Assembly (NCBI RefSeq): GCF_902686445.1
Contig: NC_062226.1
Location: 13,736,001 to 13,800,000 of the forward strand
Direction: 5' to 3'
Length of the DNA: 64,000 nucleotides
Origin: Sciurus carolinensis
Lineage: Eukaryota > Chordata > Mammalia > Rodentia > Sciuridae
Shown: positions 1 through 11,900 of the stretch, one piece after another
Layout of the letters: each line of letters opens with the position of its first letter
Numbering within the stretch: the first letter of the stretch is position 1
The notes under the pieces: generated by a model
The model's database searches: none
Seen by the model: only the letters and a program-made list of their open reading frames with translations
What the model was told of the DNA's origin: nothing
Program-made: the position numbers and the translations under genes

Positions 1-1080
1 ACAAACCCGGCCCCTCAGCACAGTTTAATTTGCATTTTTCGAACTGCTAGAGATGTTGAACATTTTTTCATATATTTTTTGCCTATTCATACTTTTTCTG
101 TGAAGTGTTTGTTCAGTTCCCTTACCCATTTATTAATTGGGTTATTTATTTTTCTGGTATTAAGTTTTTTGAGTTCTTTGTATATCCTGGGACTGGAGTG
201 AAATGAAATCTCAATGTGGTTCTGATATGCATTTCCCTGATTGTTAATGATGTTGAACATTTTTCATGTGTTTTTTTGGTAACTTTTATTTCTACTTTTT
301 AGAAGTACCTGTTTAGTTCTTCTGACCACTTATTAACTGGGTTATTTTTTTTTTCTTGTTAAGTTTTATGTGTTCTTTACATGTCCAGGAGATCAATGCC
401 CTATCTGAGGAGCAGGTGGCAAAAATCTTCTCCCATTCTATAAGCTCTCTCTTCCTGATCTTAATCTTTTCCTTTGCTGTGCAGAAGTTTTTTAATTTGA
501 TGCCATCCTACTTATTAATTTTTTGTTTTATTTCTTATACTTTAGGAGTCTTGTTAAGGAAGTCTCTGCCTGTGCCAATATGTAGGAGTATTTGGCTTAC
601 ATTTTCTTCTAGCAGTTGCAGTGTTTCTGGTCTAATTCCTAGGCCTTTGATCCACATTGAGTCAACTTTTGTGCAGGGTAGAGATGAGTCAAGTTTCATT
701 CTTCCTCATATGGATATCCAGTTTTCCCAGCAACATTTATTAAAAATGTTCTCTTTTCTTCAATGTATGTTTTTGGTAAGTCTGTCTAGGATCAGACGAC
801 TGTATCTATGTGGATTTGTCTCTTTGTCTTCTATCCTATTGGTCTTCATGCCTGTTTTGGTGCCAGTACCATGCTGTTTTTATTACTATAGCTCTATAGC
901 ATAATTTGAGGTCCAGTATCATGATGTCTCCAATGTTGCTTTTTTTGTTCAAGATTGCTTTGACTCTTCTAGACCTCTTATTTTTCCAAATGAATTGTTT
1001 GTCTTTTTTTTTGAAGAGTTACTCCATTTAATCTTCCAACTTCAAAATTTATGCTGTCTTGTTTTTAATATTCAAAGAGC
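1..1080 (-). mobile_element. L1 ORF2 3'-part fragment, antisense
   Basis: The + strand reads as the reverse complement of the C-terminal part of L1 ORF2, ending near 1080. Familiar L1 phrases include 'ttaattgggttattt', 'gctgtgcagaagtttttta', 'tggatatccagttttccca' and 'gccagtaccatgctgtttt'. A 182-codon frame on the + strand (356-904) is only the antisense of this L1 and not a gene. The same L1 segment appears twice in a row, at about 1-190 and 200-390 (see findings). Confidence 0.85.
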
Positions 1081-3435
1081 ACATTTTGTTCTAAAACTGT
1101 TCCTTTTTTATGATATCTGGGTAAGTACTTCCCATCTACCTTTAAATTCTAAACCAAGCATATAGCAACTCAATGATTTTTCAACCAGGAAGCAGTTTGC
1201 CCCACCCCCAGCTGGGAATATTTGCTAACGTCAGGAATATTTTATTGTCATGACCCAGAAGGTTCTAGTAACTTCAGGCTTATTTCTAGGCAGGCTTCCA
1301 TGAACAGGACAGCTGCCCACAGGAAAGAATCATTCCATACAAAATGTTAATCATGCTGTGATTGAGAAACATTAAGATATTCTTACCTATGTTACTTTTT
1401 GCCTCCCATTTTTGACAAGGTTGGGAGAAACAACACTGAAAGTTAGAATATTTGAGGATCTTCAATGTTTGTGGCCCGTGTTACACAACTACTAATCATA
1501 GCGTGAAATTTGACCAGAATTCTTTGGCTGCAAATCTTTGTCACTGTGTTTGCTCTCTCTTGTTGACAATGTGAGTCCTTGTCTGGGGATGAGTACAAAG
1601 CAAGAAACAAAAATTGTCTTTCAGTGGACAAAATTTTGAGACTTGTGTAAGAAGTGCTGATCCAATATGAGCTATGCCTTTGAAATAAAGTTTTGTTTTG
1701 TTTTTTCTTTCATTTACGAGAAAAGTAACCAAAATTTAAAGCCCAGCTACAATCATTTTCATCAGCAATGACTGTCACTGTTTATTTGAAAATGTTCTGA
1801 ACTGGATTAAGGCTAGATTTATCTGTTGTACCAATTGATCTATAGGTCCTTTTTCATTATATCTTCTTGTTCAGTGCATTGTAGAGCAGTGATTTTCCTA
1901 TTACTGTCTCTGAAATAACCTGCTGTTTGATTTGGTTCAAAACTCAAAAAGTGGTTTAAATATTAGCCCAGTTCAGAAGATGTGCATAAATGTGCACGAC
2001 ATCACTTGCATGAGGATGTTCATTCACTACTCATACAATCCCATTAGTCTAGCTTTGTAGTTGTGAGACTCCTAATTAACCCAACATCAATATCTACTGC
2101 TGTCATGATAAATCATTTAAAAAGTTACTGTTATGAGTGAATGTTTGACATCCCAGGTTTTCATTCATCTCTGCTTGCGTTTTATCTTGGAGAACAATTT
2201 CATTATTACTTTTCATAGCATGTACTAGCTGTTTATCCTTTTGCTGGATTAAAAACACAAATAGATCTTGGTGACATCTTCAGGATCTGAGAAGCAAGGT
2301 CAAAATTCCCCTCTTAGTTTTCCATTACATACAGAATAAATTCCAAATTTCTTAGCATGAAATTCAAGACAATATAAAATTGACTCTCAGCCTAACTTTC
2401 AACGTCATCTCTGGCCCATTTGTCATTCATTTATTCATTATGCAACAATTAGACAAGGACCTACAAGTCTTTTACGGCACTGCCATAAGTCTGGGGCATG
2501 TCCCCACTGTATATGTTAGACCTATGCCTGTTCTCATGGAACTTATAGTCTGGGGCAGTGGGGATAAAGATACAAGTGAAGAAACAGTGACAAAACCCAT
2601 CATTCTAACCTGAACCCATGCCAGCTGTTCCTGGGAACGTCTCAGCATTTGGCAGTTTGCTTTGGGATGTCAAATTTACTCTAAAGAGGGTCACAGTACA
2701 GGCCTCTCAGTACCTAGTTCAATCAGGATTCATTCCAGAGAAGCCTCACGAACATCGCCAGTCATGAGACATTCTCCATGGAGTCCAGGACGACAGTCCT
2801 TCACCCTGTTCCTTAAATTTATAGTGTTTCCTGAGAAGCAGAACCTGAGATGGGGACATTTTCATGAAGTGACTTATATGAAGACTGCTCTCACTGAGTC
2901 AGTGAGGAAAGCACAAGAGAGCAAAGATTGAGAGGTCTGACCTCAGCCTGATCCCATGGAGGCTCTGGAGCACAATTGCTACCACAAGTTTGTCCCACCT
3001 GAGCCCAGGGAGCTAGTCTGTTGTGCTGCAAGCTATTGACTGTGAACACTCCCAGGCAAAGGATGGAACTTCTAAGACACTTCTGGGCAAGCTGTCTTCC
3101 AAGACCGAGCTTAGTTAGTTGGAGAAGTGCAGGGTAAGGGAACTTCAGCAGCCAACACTTGGCACCTGAAGGATGGGTATAATAGCCCGGTAAAGGAGAT
3201 CTAGTCAGGGGGTCAACGGCCTCTTCTACACCCAGAAAATGTGCATGACCAGAGCAGCCTCCAGATAGTTTATGTCTGTGTCCAGCTTTGAAACATTTTC
3301 CTAGAGACTAGCATTTGAGTACCTTTTCTATTTTACAAATCAAAATTGAGGCTTCTCCTCTGAATTCCAGAATTACCTGGGGTACATTAAAAGGTTGTCA
3401 TTTGAATTTGGAGATTTTGCTTTCTGTGATTCCAC
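1081..3435. other. No gene seen; 5' flank of the C5-like copy
   Basis: There is no recognisable coding exon. At about 2440-2600 there is weak similarity to a common ancient interspersed repeat (a 'catggaacttatagtctgggg' type of sequence). The last 150 bp are homologous to the region upstream of the intact C5 gene. Confidence 0.5.
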
Positions 3436-3443
3436 TATTTGAC

Positions 3444-3456
3444 ATTAATAATTAAC
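3444..3456 (+). promoter_or_regulatory. HNF1-like palindrome upstream of the C5-like copy
   Basis: The sequence ATTAATAATTAAC matches the HNF1 consensus GTTAATNATTAAC except for the first base. It lies 95 bp before the ATG of the copied first exon. The same motif lies at the same distance upstream of intact C5 (44567-44579), and both are followed by a shared 'ccaaattcttt' block. The core promoter was therefore part of the duplication. HNF1 binding is inferred from the motif only. Confidence 0.6.
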
Positions 3457-3551
3457 CTGAGGCCCAATTTAACCAAATTCTTTGAACTGAGTTCACAGAA
3501 GGAGTGCAATTTCAAGAGAGCTTGTGTCGATAACCTACTGCTACCCCAGGC

Positions 3552-3613
3552 ATGGACGTTTTAAGCATGCTCTTTTTTTTCTGCTTGGGAAAAAGCTGGG
3601 GACAGGAGCAAAT
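3552..3613 (+). pseudogene. C5-like exon 1 (signal peptide), open
   Basis: The ATG at 3552 begins MDVLSMLFFFCLGKSWGQEQ, which aligns with the C5 signal peptide and mature N-terminus (C5 in this window: [19 protein letters not shown]). It is one codon shorter than C5 exon 1, ends in the same phase, and has a consensus donor GTAAGT. It still looks like a good signal peptide with a hydrophobic LFFFCL core. Confidence 0.85.
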
Positions 3614-4178
3614 GTAAGTGAAGGATGCCATTTTCATTTGAAATATATTTTGGTTGTATTTTTACAGAAAGCAGAATTCAATCAGTGCTATGTAAAATTA
3701 ACCTTCGACTTCTGAGAACTCCAAGTGAGTTTCTTCTCTCGTGTTCAATGCTGCTACTCCATGTTTTAACATAAGTAGTTTGTGAGCTGGGCATGACTTG
3801 TATTCTCATGCTTTGTCTTTTGCCCAGGCTGTTTCCTCTGTCCCACTAGAAGAGTAACTTCCTGACTGGTATTTTGTTTGAAAATGGATTCTTCAAAAGA
3901 CAGAGCTGTGATCTTTATTTACACCTCTTTCAGGGGACCTATAAACCTTCCCCCGGATGCAACTGATCAAAATCTCTTCTTCCTGTCTTCCTGAAATCTC
4001 ATTCTTAGGATGCTTTATGGAAGCTATCCTGGCTTTACCATAGCTAAAGACATTTTGAGAAATAAAAGATATACTCCTAAGTTTAAGAAATATTGACAAT
4101 TTATGTGGATTCTCCTAAGTAAAATGCATTAAAAATCAACTTTTATCAATAGATTGCATAATTTCATTATTTCAACAG

Positions 4179-4371
4179 ATATGTCATCTCTGCACCTAAA
4201 GTATTCTGTGTCAGAGCCTCTGAAAATATAGTAATTCGGGTTTATGGATACAGAGAATCATTTGATGTGACTATTGCTATTAAAAGTTTTCCTGACAAAA
4301 ATTTTATGTATTCTTTTGGCCAAATAAAATTTTCTCCAGAAAATAAATTCCAAAATTCTGCAAACTTAATT
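4179..4371 (+). pseudogene. C5-like exon 2 (MG1 domain), open
   Basis: The exon is 193 nt, exactly as in C5 exon 2, with acceptor ACAG and donor GTAGTT. It is fully open and begins [19 protein letters not shown]. By hand count 40 of 65 residues and 139 of 193 bases match C5 in this window. Several residues (phenylalanine in KNFMYS, and ENKFQNSA) are as in human C5 where the squirrel gene has changed, so the copy predates those changes. Confidence 0.92.
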
Positions 4372-5570
4372 GTAGTTATTCATCTCTTGCTTTCTTTTAT
4401 ATGTAAAGTGTTCATTTGTAAAATATAACAGAGAGATGGTACATTTTTCCATTTTATATATGTGGGTAAAAATGTGATGTCATGCTCTATTGATGTGAAA
4501 TAAGTGTCATTACCTTTGTACTTATATGTAATGAGACATGTTAAATGGAGATTATTTCTAATTTGGGATCAATGTAAGAATATGTAAAACTCAGTGAAGT
4601 CAAGGTTATTAAGGTGAAAATATTTGATGACAGGAGTGAAAACTAAATCAATCAACATATATACCTGTTTCAAAATTATCAGATAAATGCTAAGAAGAGA
4701 TAATTTAGATATTTAAGTTTTATGTTATATTAAAAGAATATAATACAATACACATACCTACACATACACATGCATGAGATTTGGTCTTGTTTTTAAATTT
4801 TTAGAGGAATGAATGAAGATCATTTTGAGCATTTGTTTTCCAAAAATATGAACATTTTAATTCCATGTTTATCTAAACGGTAATTTTTTTCCTAAAATAT
4901 GTATCTATGATAGACTTTTTGTACTCTCTCATTGTATATGGACCAAACAAATTTCACCTCAAAGAAATTTGTGAACAGTGTTTAAGGAAAATTAGAGATG
5001 TATTTATTATGGTAAAATATACTGAGCAAATGTGATATATTTGAAGAGGGTCAGATATCAATTATATAATGACCAGTAGACACAAAAAATTTCAAAAAAG
5101 ATTCAGAGTTTCAGTTTAAATCCAAATATAATTAAAAATATGAAGAAAACTTTATTCATTTCCACCGCCACGTGACAAGTCTTTTAGTCCACTGCCTACC
5201 TGACATGTGAATCCTCCATTCTCCTCTGCCTCCATTGCAGATAAGCTTTTGAACTTCTGATATTTTCTTAATGACTTTTGGATATTTCATCTATTAAAAA
5301 TTGAATTTTTTTTCAGTGACTGTAATTTTTAATAAACATTAAATTGGATCAGTTTTTAAAAGTAGCTGTTTCCAACTAAATGTTATAAGAAACTAATATA
5401 CAAAAGTGTTCCTGTAGAAAAATAAATGTACTGTTTTAGTTTACAAAATTTTTGTTTGTAGGATATAAACAATGATTCATATTATTAGTATAGATACCTA
5501 AAGAACAATGCATTTATTATTTTAGGGTGTTTATATAATATTCTTCCATTACTTTTTTTTTTTAAAACAG

Positions 5571-5728
5571 ATAAAACCCGAAGGTTATCTGGAGGGTCAA
5601 ATGCAGTTTCACATACATATTTAGAAGTTGTATCTGCCCATTTTTCAAAAGCATCAAAAATTCCACTGCACTATGACACTGGGTTTCTTCTCATTCAGAC
5701 AAATCTGTTTACATTTCTGATGAGCAAG
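5571..5728 (+). pseudogene. C5-like exon 3, frameshifted
   Basis: The exon is 158 nt against 163 nt in C5. A 1-nt deletion near 5585 and a 4-nt deletion near 5699 account for the whole difference. Between them a second frame reads SHTYLEVVSAHFSKASKIP, and after the second deletion DKSVYISDEQ, matching C5 '[20 protein letters not shown]' and '[10 protein letters not shown]'. Reading on from exon 2 gives a stop TAG at 5622-5624. Splice borders are AG and GT. Confidence 0.9.
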
Positions 5729-6483
5729 GTATAACAGAGAGGGAATTTTAATCCATGGGGGAAGAGTGGGATGATCTGATGAGTGTTTGAGAACAACTGG
5801 CTTATATTTTGGGGAAAAAGAAGATAATATCATAATTTATACCATACACAAAATTAAACAGTTGATAAAATAAAGATTAAATTGCAAATTATAAAACCAA
5901 AGAACAAACAAATATGAGTATATTTTTTATAGTGGAATTAAGAAACATTTTTTAGAATGATGCCCGTTTCTTCCAAAACATTTTTTTTAAAACCTGACAT
6001 TTCTTTTGCACAGAGCAGGTAAGAAGATTCATATTTTGCAAAGTATGTTGCATTTATTATAACTGACTTCTAAGTTGAAGAATTTTATAAAATAGGACAT
6101 AGAATAGAGATAGTGATGATGCCAATTAGGTGAGATAAGATGGAGATCACTTCCATGATTTTAGCACAAGGACAGGGTACTGCCAGCACACAGTCTGAGG
6201 CAGGCTTTGAACTGTCTCCTGGAAGCTAAGGCAGAGGATGTCTACGTGTCTAAGGAGTGAGCTCAGGACTCAGGCTTTCACCCTTCTCAGTACACAAATA
6301 TATAGTCAAACATTGAGAAATTTAGATTTTCACTTACATCTTGCAAGTTAGACAAAATGCTCTATTGATGGATTCTGTCAACAGAACTTACTGCCTCAAT
6401 TTTTTTCTCTTCTAAAAATTTCCGATAGCAGTGAGCTGCAGTCTTTCTTATCTAGCAGTGGTTTAAAAACACCAAAGTTGAGT

Positions 6484-6669
6484 GGTAGGCACAGTGGCAC
6501 AAACCTGTGATCCTAGTTACTCAAGAAGCTGAGGTAGGAGGATTCCAAGTTTGAAGCTAGCCTGGGTAACTTCTCAAGACCCTTTCTTAAAATTTAAAAA
6601 TCATTAAAGAAGTTCTCGGGATATAGCTCAGTGGTGAAATGCCCTTGGGTTCAATCCCCAATTTTTTAA
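6484..6669 (+). mobile_element. Composite B1/ID-type SINE
   Basis: A 7SL/B1-like head ('ggcacagtggcacaaacctg', 'gctgaggtaggaggatt') is followed by an ID-like tail ('atagctcagtggtgaaatgc', 'ggttcaatcccca'). It lies in intron 3 of the C5-like copy and is moderately diverged. Confidence 0.85.
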
Positions 6670-6970
6670 AGATGCAAAAGTTGAGTAAAATAGTTCTTAA
6701 TATGTCGATTAACATTTTAAATGCATAAAGAGAAATATTTAAATAATCCTGTCAGTACTTTTTTGTGAAAAGACTATTTTTCCAACTTCATTATAAAGTT
6801 AGAGTTCATCTTTGTTCATCTTATCCATCTTTCCTTTGAAGCTTGGATTTTATGCTTTGGGCTTTCCAAATTTTATTTTAAATTCCATGAACCTTGTGGA
6901 GAGTGTCAATGATATTGTCAGATCATTTAGAGTTGAATGAAGTTTCTAACAATGACAATTTTTCTTACAG

Positions 6971-7041
6971 TAAAAATTAGAGTTTATTCATTGGATGAAA
7001 ACCTAAAGCCATCTCGAAGAGACATTATCTTGACTTTTGTA
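6971..7041 (+). pseudogene. C5-like exon 4, open
   Basis: The exon is 71 nt, the same as C5 exon 4, with acceptor TTACAG and donor GTAAGT identical to C5. It reads KIRVYSLDENLKPSRRD..., against [17 protein letters not shown] in C5. It is open in the expected phase. Confidence 0.9.
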
Positions 7042-7295
7042 GTAAGTATACCATTAGTTTAAAACAAAATTTAACCCTGGGATTTCCATGATATGAATAA
7101 AGAATTTTTATTCTTACAAAAACTTGTCATAAATGGCATTAATTTGTTCACTATTAAATGGCAGCAAGCATTTATTCAGCAGTGACTGTGGCTAGAACTT
7201 GGCAATTTAATAATTATCTCATCTTCATTGATAATTTAAAATTTTTGGTTGAAATATACTTTGATGTCTACATTAAAGAACACCTTTTGGTGTGA

Positions 7296-7296
7296 G

Positions 7297-7346
<50 letters not shown>

Positions 7347-7365
7347 AGATATAGATATAGATATC
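7296..7365. repeat. (TA)n / (GATATA)n microsatellite
   Basis: An alternating TA run is followed by about seven 'gatata' units. It lies directly before an L1 3' end. Confidence 0.95.
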
Positions 7366-7369
7366 ATAT

Positions 7370-7790
7370 GCTATTACTCAGTTTGAAAGAAGAATGAAAT
7401 TCTGGCATTTGCTGGTAAATGGATGGAGTTAGAGAATATCATGCTAAATGAAATAAGCCAAACCCAAAAAACCAAAGGCCAAATATTTTCTCTGATATGG
7501 GGATGCTAATTCAGAAAAAGGGGGGTGGATAGGGAAGAATAAAGTTACTTTATGTTAGGTAGAGGGGAATGAAGGGAGGGGAAGGGAGATGGGGAAAGGA
7601 ATGATAGTAGAGGGAAACAGACATTATTACCTCATGTACATACATGACTACATGACCCATGTGATCCTACAATATGTATAATCAGAAAAATGAGAGAATA
7701 CACTCCATTTATGTATGATCTATCAAAATGTATAAATGCATTCTGCTGTCATGTACAACTAATTAGAACAAATTTTAAAAATCTAAAAAA
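7370..7790 (+). mobile_element. L1 3' end (ORF2 terminus and 3' UTR), sense
   Basis: It contains the L1 ORF2 end ('tggatggagttagagaatat', 'accaaaggccaaatatttt') followed by a G-rich 3' UTR and 'aaatgcattctgctgtcatg'. A related copy lies at 46760-47105. It sits in intron 4 of the C5-like copy. Confidence 0.85.
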
Positions 7791-7799
7791 TTTAAACAT

Positions 7800-7960
7800 T
7801 AAAAAAGGGTCAGTATAATTATCCCCACTTTATAGATGAGTAGGTTAAGGGTTAGGGAAATCAGATAACTTTGACAACCCACAGATAATAATTGGCTGAG
7901 CCAGGATTCAAGCCCAAGTCTGCCTGTCTCCAGAGACCCAGTACTTAGCCCCTCTCCACT
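7800..7960 (+). mobile_element. MIR-like ancient SINE
   Basis: The core 'attatccccactttatagatg' and 'gagccaggattcaagccca' is typical of MIR. The region up to about 8580 continues with old repeat-like, gene-free sequence. Confidence 0.7.
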
Positions 7961-8902
7961 TGTTTGGGGGACTAGGGAGTATGACCCTCGGTGAGCAATT
8001 GAGCTTGGAAGGCCAACGTAGCACACTTAATTCGGTGAGCCACGTAAGGGAGGATGCAGGACCAAAGGCAGAACAGCTCCAAGGGAGGCAGTGTGGAGAT
8101 GAGTACCTCTCTCTAGGGAGAGTTACTAAGGACAAGGATGAGTCCTGAGCTGGGTCTTAAACGAAACCAAGGAGGGGCTTTGACAGAAGCTGGATGATGT
8201 CTCTGGTGGAATGTAGCAGGAGTAGAGGTCTGGAGCCAGGAGGAAGCAAGACATGGGGGGATGGCTATGACAGAGGCTTACCCCAGTTGACTGGCCTGCA
8301 AGCGCTTTAGGAAGAGATGCCAGTGGCTTTGGTGAATTGCTGTATTTTATGTTTGGGGCACTGTGGTGGGACAGACAGGTTCCAGAGAAGAGGTGACATC
8401 TGGCCTCACAGGGACAGCAGACATTGAACAGGCCAGAGGCAATGGCTGTGACATGTCAGAAACCAAAGACAACAGGGAGTCAAGGGAGCTTCTGGGTCAT
8501 GCCAGAGACAGAATGGAAGCAGTGTTGGAGGAAGGTTATTCTAGAAGTTCTCTTCAGAAAGGAGAGTGAGGGGGCAGAGAACTTCTGGTAATTTATTTAG
8601 TATTATCTTAAACATTGGCTGTACTATTTATGCCTATTTAAAATATGCCTTTTGTCTTAGAAGGTAGTCTTCTGCCAACAAGTCCAACCGGTGTCTGTCT
8701 TGGACTGAGGTGTTGCCTCAGTGCATGGCCAACTGTGCACATGCTTGGTTCCACCAATGTTTCTTAGAACAGATTAGTGGGTATTTTAAATAAGAACTTA
8801 TCAATCACATATTATGTTTATGTGTGGCTTCTGTGTTTTCAAGTTGTTAAAAAAAAAAAAACAACATTAAACTTGTATTTTTGTTTTTCTTTTCACTCAA
8901 AG

Positions 8903-8994
8903 GCTCCAGAAGGGTCAGAAGTTGCCATGGTAGAAGAAAGAAATGATACTGGAATTATCACTTTTCCTGACTTCAAGATCCCATCTCATCCTAA
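8903..8994 (+). pseudogene. C5-like exon 5, open
   Basis: The exon is 92 nt, as in C5 exon 5. It reads [19 protein letters not shown] then [11 protein letters not shown], closely matching [19 protein letters not shown] / [11 protein letters not shown]. The acceptor is CAAAG as in C5, and the donor GTATTG is weaker than GTATGT. Confidence 0.93.
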
Positions 8995-9514
8995 GTATTG
9001 TTAGATTATTTGTTGGTTAACTCTCTTTTGAAAGCAATGGAGATATTTGGGGCTATTGAACAGTCCATGGAATCATTTACATGTCACTGAAAAATGCTGA
9101 TGGAAAGAAATTCTGGTTTGGGCTCTTCTTTTAGGTGTAGTGAGTGTCCTAACCCAAGGGAAGGTGGAGTCTGCTGGGTTCTCCTGCTTCAAGGGGGCCC
9201 GACAGTGTGTTTCCCTATAAGAACCAAGCTGGTCTGCTCTATTCACAGAGCACCTTTCACAGCAAAGTCTAGACAGTGGACACTGTGGGAATAATGTGCC
9301 CACTCCCAAATGCTGAGAGGACAATAGGAAAAAAAGCAGGGGGCGGGTACGAATAGAAGATGTCCATCTTCATATCTTTAGCTTCACTTAGAGATCATTT
9401 CTTTGACATTTTAGTTCATATTCCTAGTATTCGGAAAATATTTTGAAGTATGATTTGGAACTCTTATATTGCATAATGCCTAGAAAATAGAACACTTCAA
9501 TAAGGCCAGGGAAC

Positions 9515-9690
9515 TGACATAGTGGATCTCCTACTGTGTGCCAAGCACTCTGCTAGGACTTTCATCTTCCAATTTTCAAGATAAGCAAAGTAAAGTTCAG
9601 AGATGTTTATAGTCATATGACTAAATGGTGGGACAGAAATGGGAACCAGATCTCTTGGAGGGCAAGACTCATCCTGTTCTTTGCTTCTAC
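9515..9690 (+). mobile_element. MIR-like ancient SINE
   Basis: 'cctactgtgtgccaagcact' and the following 'gtgggacagaaatgggaacc' resemble the MIR consensus. It lies in intron 5 of the copy. Confidence 0.6.
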
Positions 9691-10074
9691 CCTATCACTG
9701 GCCTTGAGCTGTAAACTTTCTGAAACTCTGTATTTGTATCATTTAGATAGGTTTCACATGATCACTTGGTTCTGAAAACCTAGTCCTGATTTTCTGGCAA
9801 ACTATATAGTATATTATATTTATGGATATGATTCAGCTTCAGGGTTGGTTCATCAATTGAATAATCAATATTTTTCAATGAAAATATTTTCTAGTTATAG
9901 ATATACTATGATCTATTAGAAAAAGAGTCAGTAATGCGGAAGTAAATTTCAGGTGTTTGTAACAATTTTTCTTAAAAGGCATATTTTTAAAATAATTTTA
10001 ATAGTTCTCTCAAATATAATACATTGATTAGGTGTGCAGAACTCTGTAGCTGCTTTGAGTGTCATCTAAGAATG

Positions 10075-10320
10075 GAATTGTGTTTGAGGGTTTTGGAGCA
10101 AGAATGACCAAGTTTGAGTCCCAGCTCCACCACCGACTAGTTGTGTGTCCTTGGGCAAATTACCTCACCTCTCTGGGACTTAAGTTTCTTATGATAACAT
10201 AGATATCATAATATAACCTATTCCACAGTATTTTTATGAAGATTAAAATATTTAACATATGTGAAGCTTTAGTGCATGGGCCATACTAAGTGTTCCTTTG
10301 AATATTAGCTGCAATCAATG
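10075..10320 (+). mobile_element. MIR-like ancient SINE
   Basis: 'tttgagtcccagctccacca' and 'ttgggcaaattacctcacct' are MIR-type phrases. It ends about 60 bp before C5-like exon 6. Confidence 0.75.
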
Positions 10321-10380
10321 AGTGAATTAAAGGTATATTATCTGATGTTACCTACAATTTTAAATGTGATGCCTTCACAG

Positions 10381-10463
10381 ATACAGTTTGTGGACAATTA
10401 AAGTTAACTACAAAGAGGACTTTACAACAGTAGGAACTGCAGATTTTGAAATTAAAAGCCATG
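10381..10463 (+). pseudogene. C5-like exon 6, open
   Basis: The exon is 83 nt, as in C5 exon 6. It reads [20 protein letters not shown]..., against [20 protein letters not shown]. The acceptor CACAG and donor GTAATT are the same as in C5. Confidence 0.93.
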
Positions 10464-11808
10464 GTAATTTCTTATAAATTACTGAGATTTCCAACGTGTG
10501 TGTGTGTGTGTTTTAATAGTTCTCAATAATTTTGCAGAACAAAAATTCAGTAAAGAATGAAGAGGGTGGCGAGGTGTGATGGACAGAGGTGGACTGGAGT
10601 CAGAGTACTGTCCATCTGGTTCACTGCACTGTATTCCTTGAACTCTCTGTGCCTGGTTTCCTCATCACGATTGTGCAGCTGGTCAGATCAATGGGAGGAA
10701 GAGACTTAGCCAAGTCCTAGAAGATCCATGGTTCTCTAACATTGTAGAGATTGTCTACTCCAGTCCCCTGGTCCAGGTTCTTACAACAACTTTGTTTGGT
10801 CAGAGAATCAGAATGCTGCCTTTGAACCCTTCAGCTCAAAAAACCGATGGTGTGTTTGGAAAATGACGATGTTTTGGGGAAAAAAAATAACATTTATTCT
10901 GGAAATAGTCATATTGATTATACTAATAATTAACTTATAAATGACTCCTTCCATTCATTTCTCATAAGAATTTCCCAGAACACTAATTTGTATGTAAAGT
11001 TGCTGTTTAAGCTTTATAAACTGTGCTTTCTGCCCACCAGGTTGATGAGAGGAAGAGAGGTATTTATATTTGAGGGATAAGAGCAAGTACACATAAAAAT
11101 TGAAAACGTTTAACGTGCTAAAGCCACAGCAACAAAATACCCTCAGAAACACCCAAAGTCGGCTTATTAACTCTCTTGGATGCTGTTCACAGTTACAGTC
11201 CTTACTCTGGTTTTGCCTCTGCCCTCCAGGGCAATTTCCTGTCCCAGAGAGCAGCAACCTGAGCAGGTGGACTCTGACTTTGTTCTTCTGTAGCCCGCCC
11301 CTCACCCTCTGCCACTGCTCCTGTTGGGCAGCCTCCTCCTAAGGGTTAAGCAGACTGCAGAAAGAGCATGTGGATAGGACTGGGTGGTGTAACAGCAATT
11401 CTCAGTGGACACAGGGAAAAGATGAGAATTTGAGATTGATATTCATATTTTAGATCCAGAATGGAAGGGAATTGCTAAACCCCAAATAATTTCCAATTTA
11501 ATGAATATTTATCAAAACCTTACCATATGAAAGGTTTGGGGGGAAGGCTGACACAGAAAGAAGACCAGGTCTGTGACCTTGCTGAGCCCATGCAGGGTTT
11601 CTGGGGCAGAAAGCTGCCAATCACTGAGGGGAAGATCATGACGATTCCCAGGGATATTGATGATGATCACGACAGGGAAGAACACTGATGCTGGTGTTTT
11701 TCATCTATCCATTGTAACAAGACATTTCTTGCTTGAGGTATATTTATAGTTTCAACCATCTTGCTTTTTGGGTTTTCGTTTGTTTATTTTTGTTTGGTTT
11801 TTGCTTAG

Positions 11809-11900
11809 GTGTATCTTTACTTCTCTATCTTAGTACAACCAGAAAATTGCCACACCAGCCACAAAAACTTTCATAATTTCAAGATCACCACAAAAGCTAG
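11809..11900 (+). pseudogene. C5-like exon 7, frame shifted at the acceptor
   Basis: The exon is 92 nt against 91 nt in C5. The C5-like frame reads YFSILVQPENCHTSHKNF then HNFKITTKAR (C5: [20 protein letters not shown]). The nearest AG (11807-11808) puts one extra base into the exon, so splicing from exon 6 would enter the wrong frame and stop at TAA 11874-11876. The donor GT is kept. Confidence 0.82.

Noticed and set aside
356..904. 182-codon open frame, the longest in the window
   Set aside because: It is the antisense strand of an L1 ORF2 fragment; no host protein family recognised.
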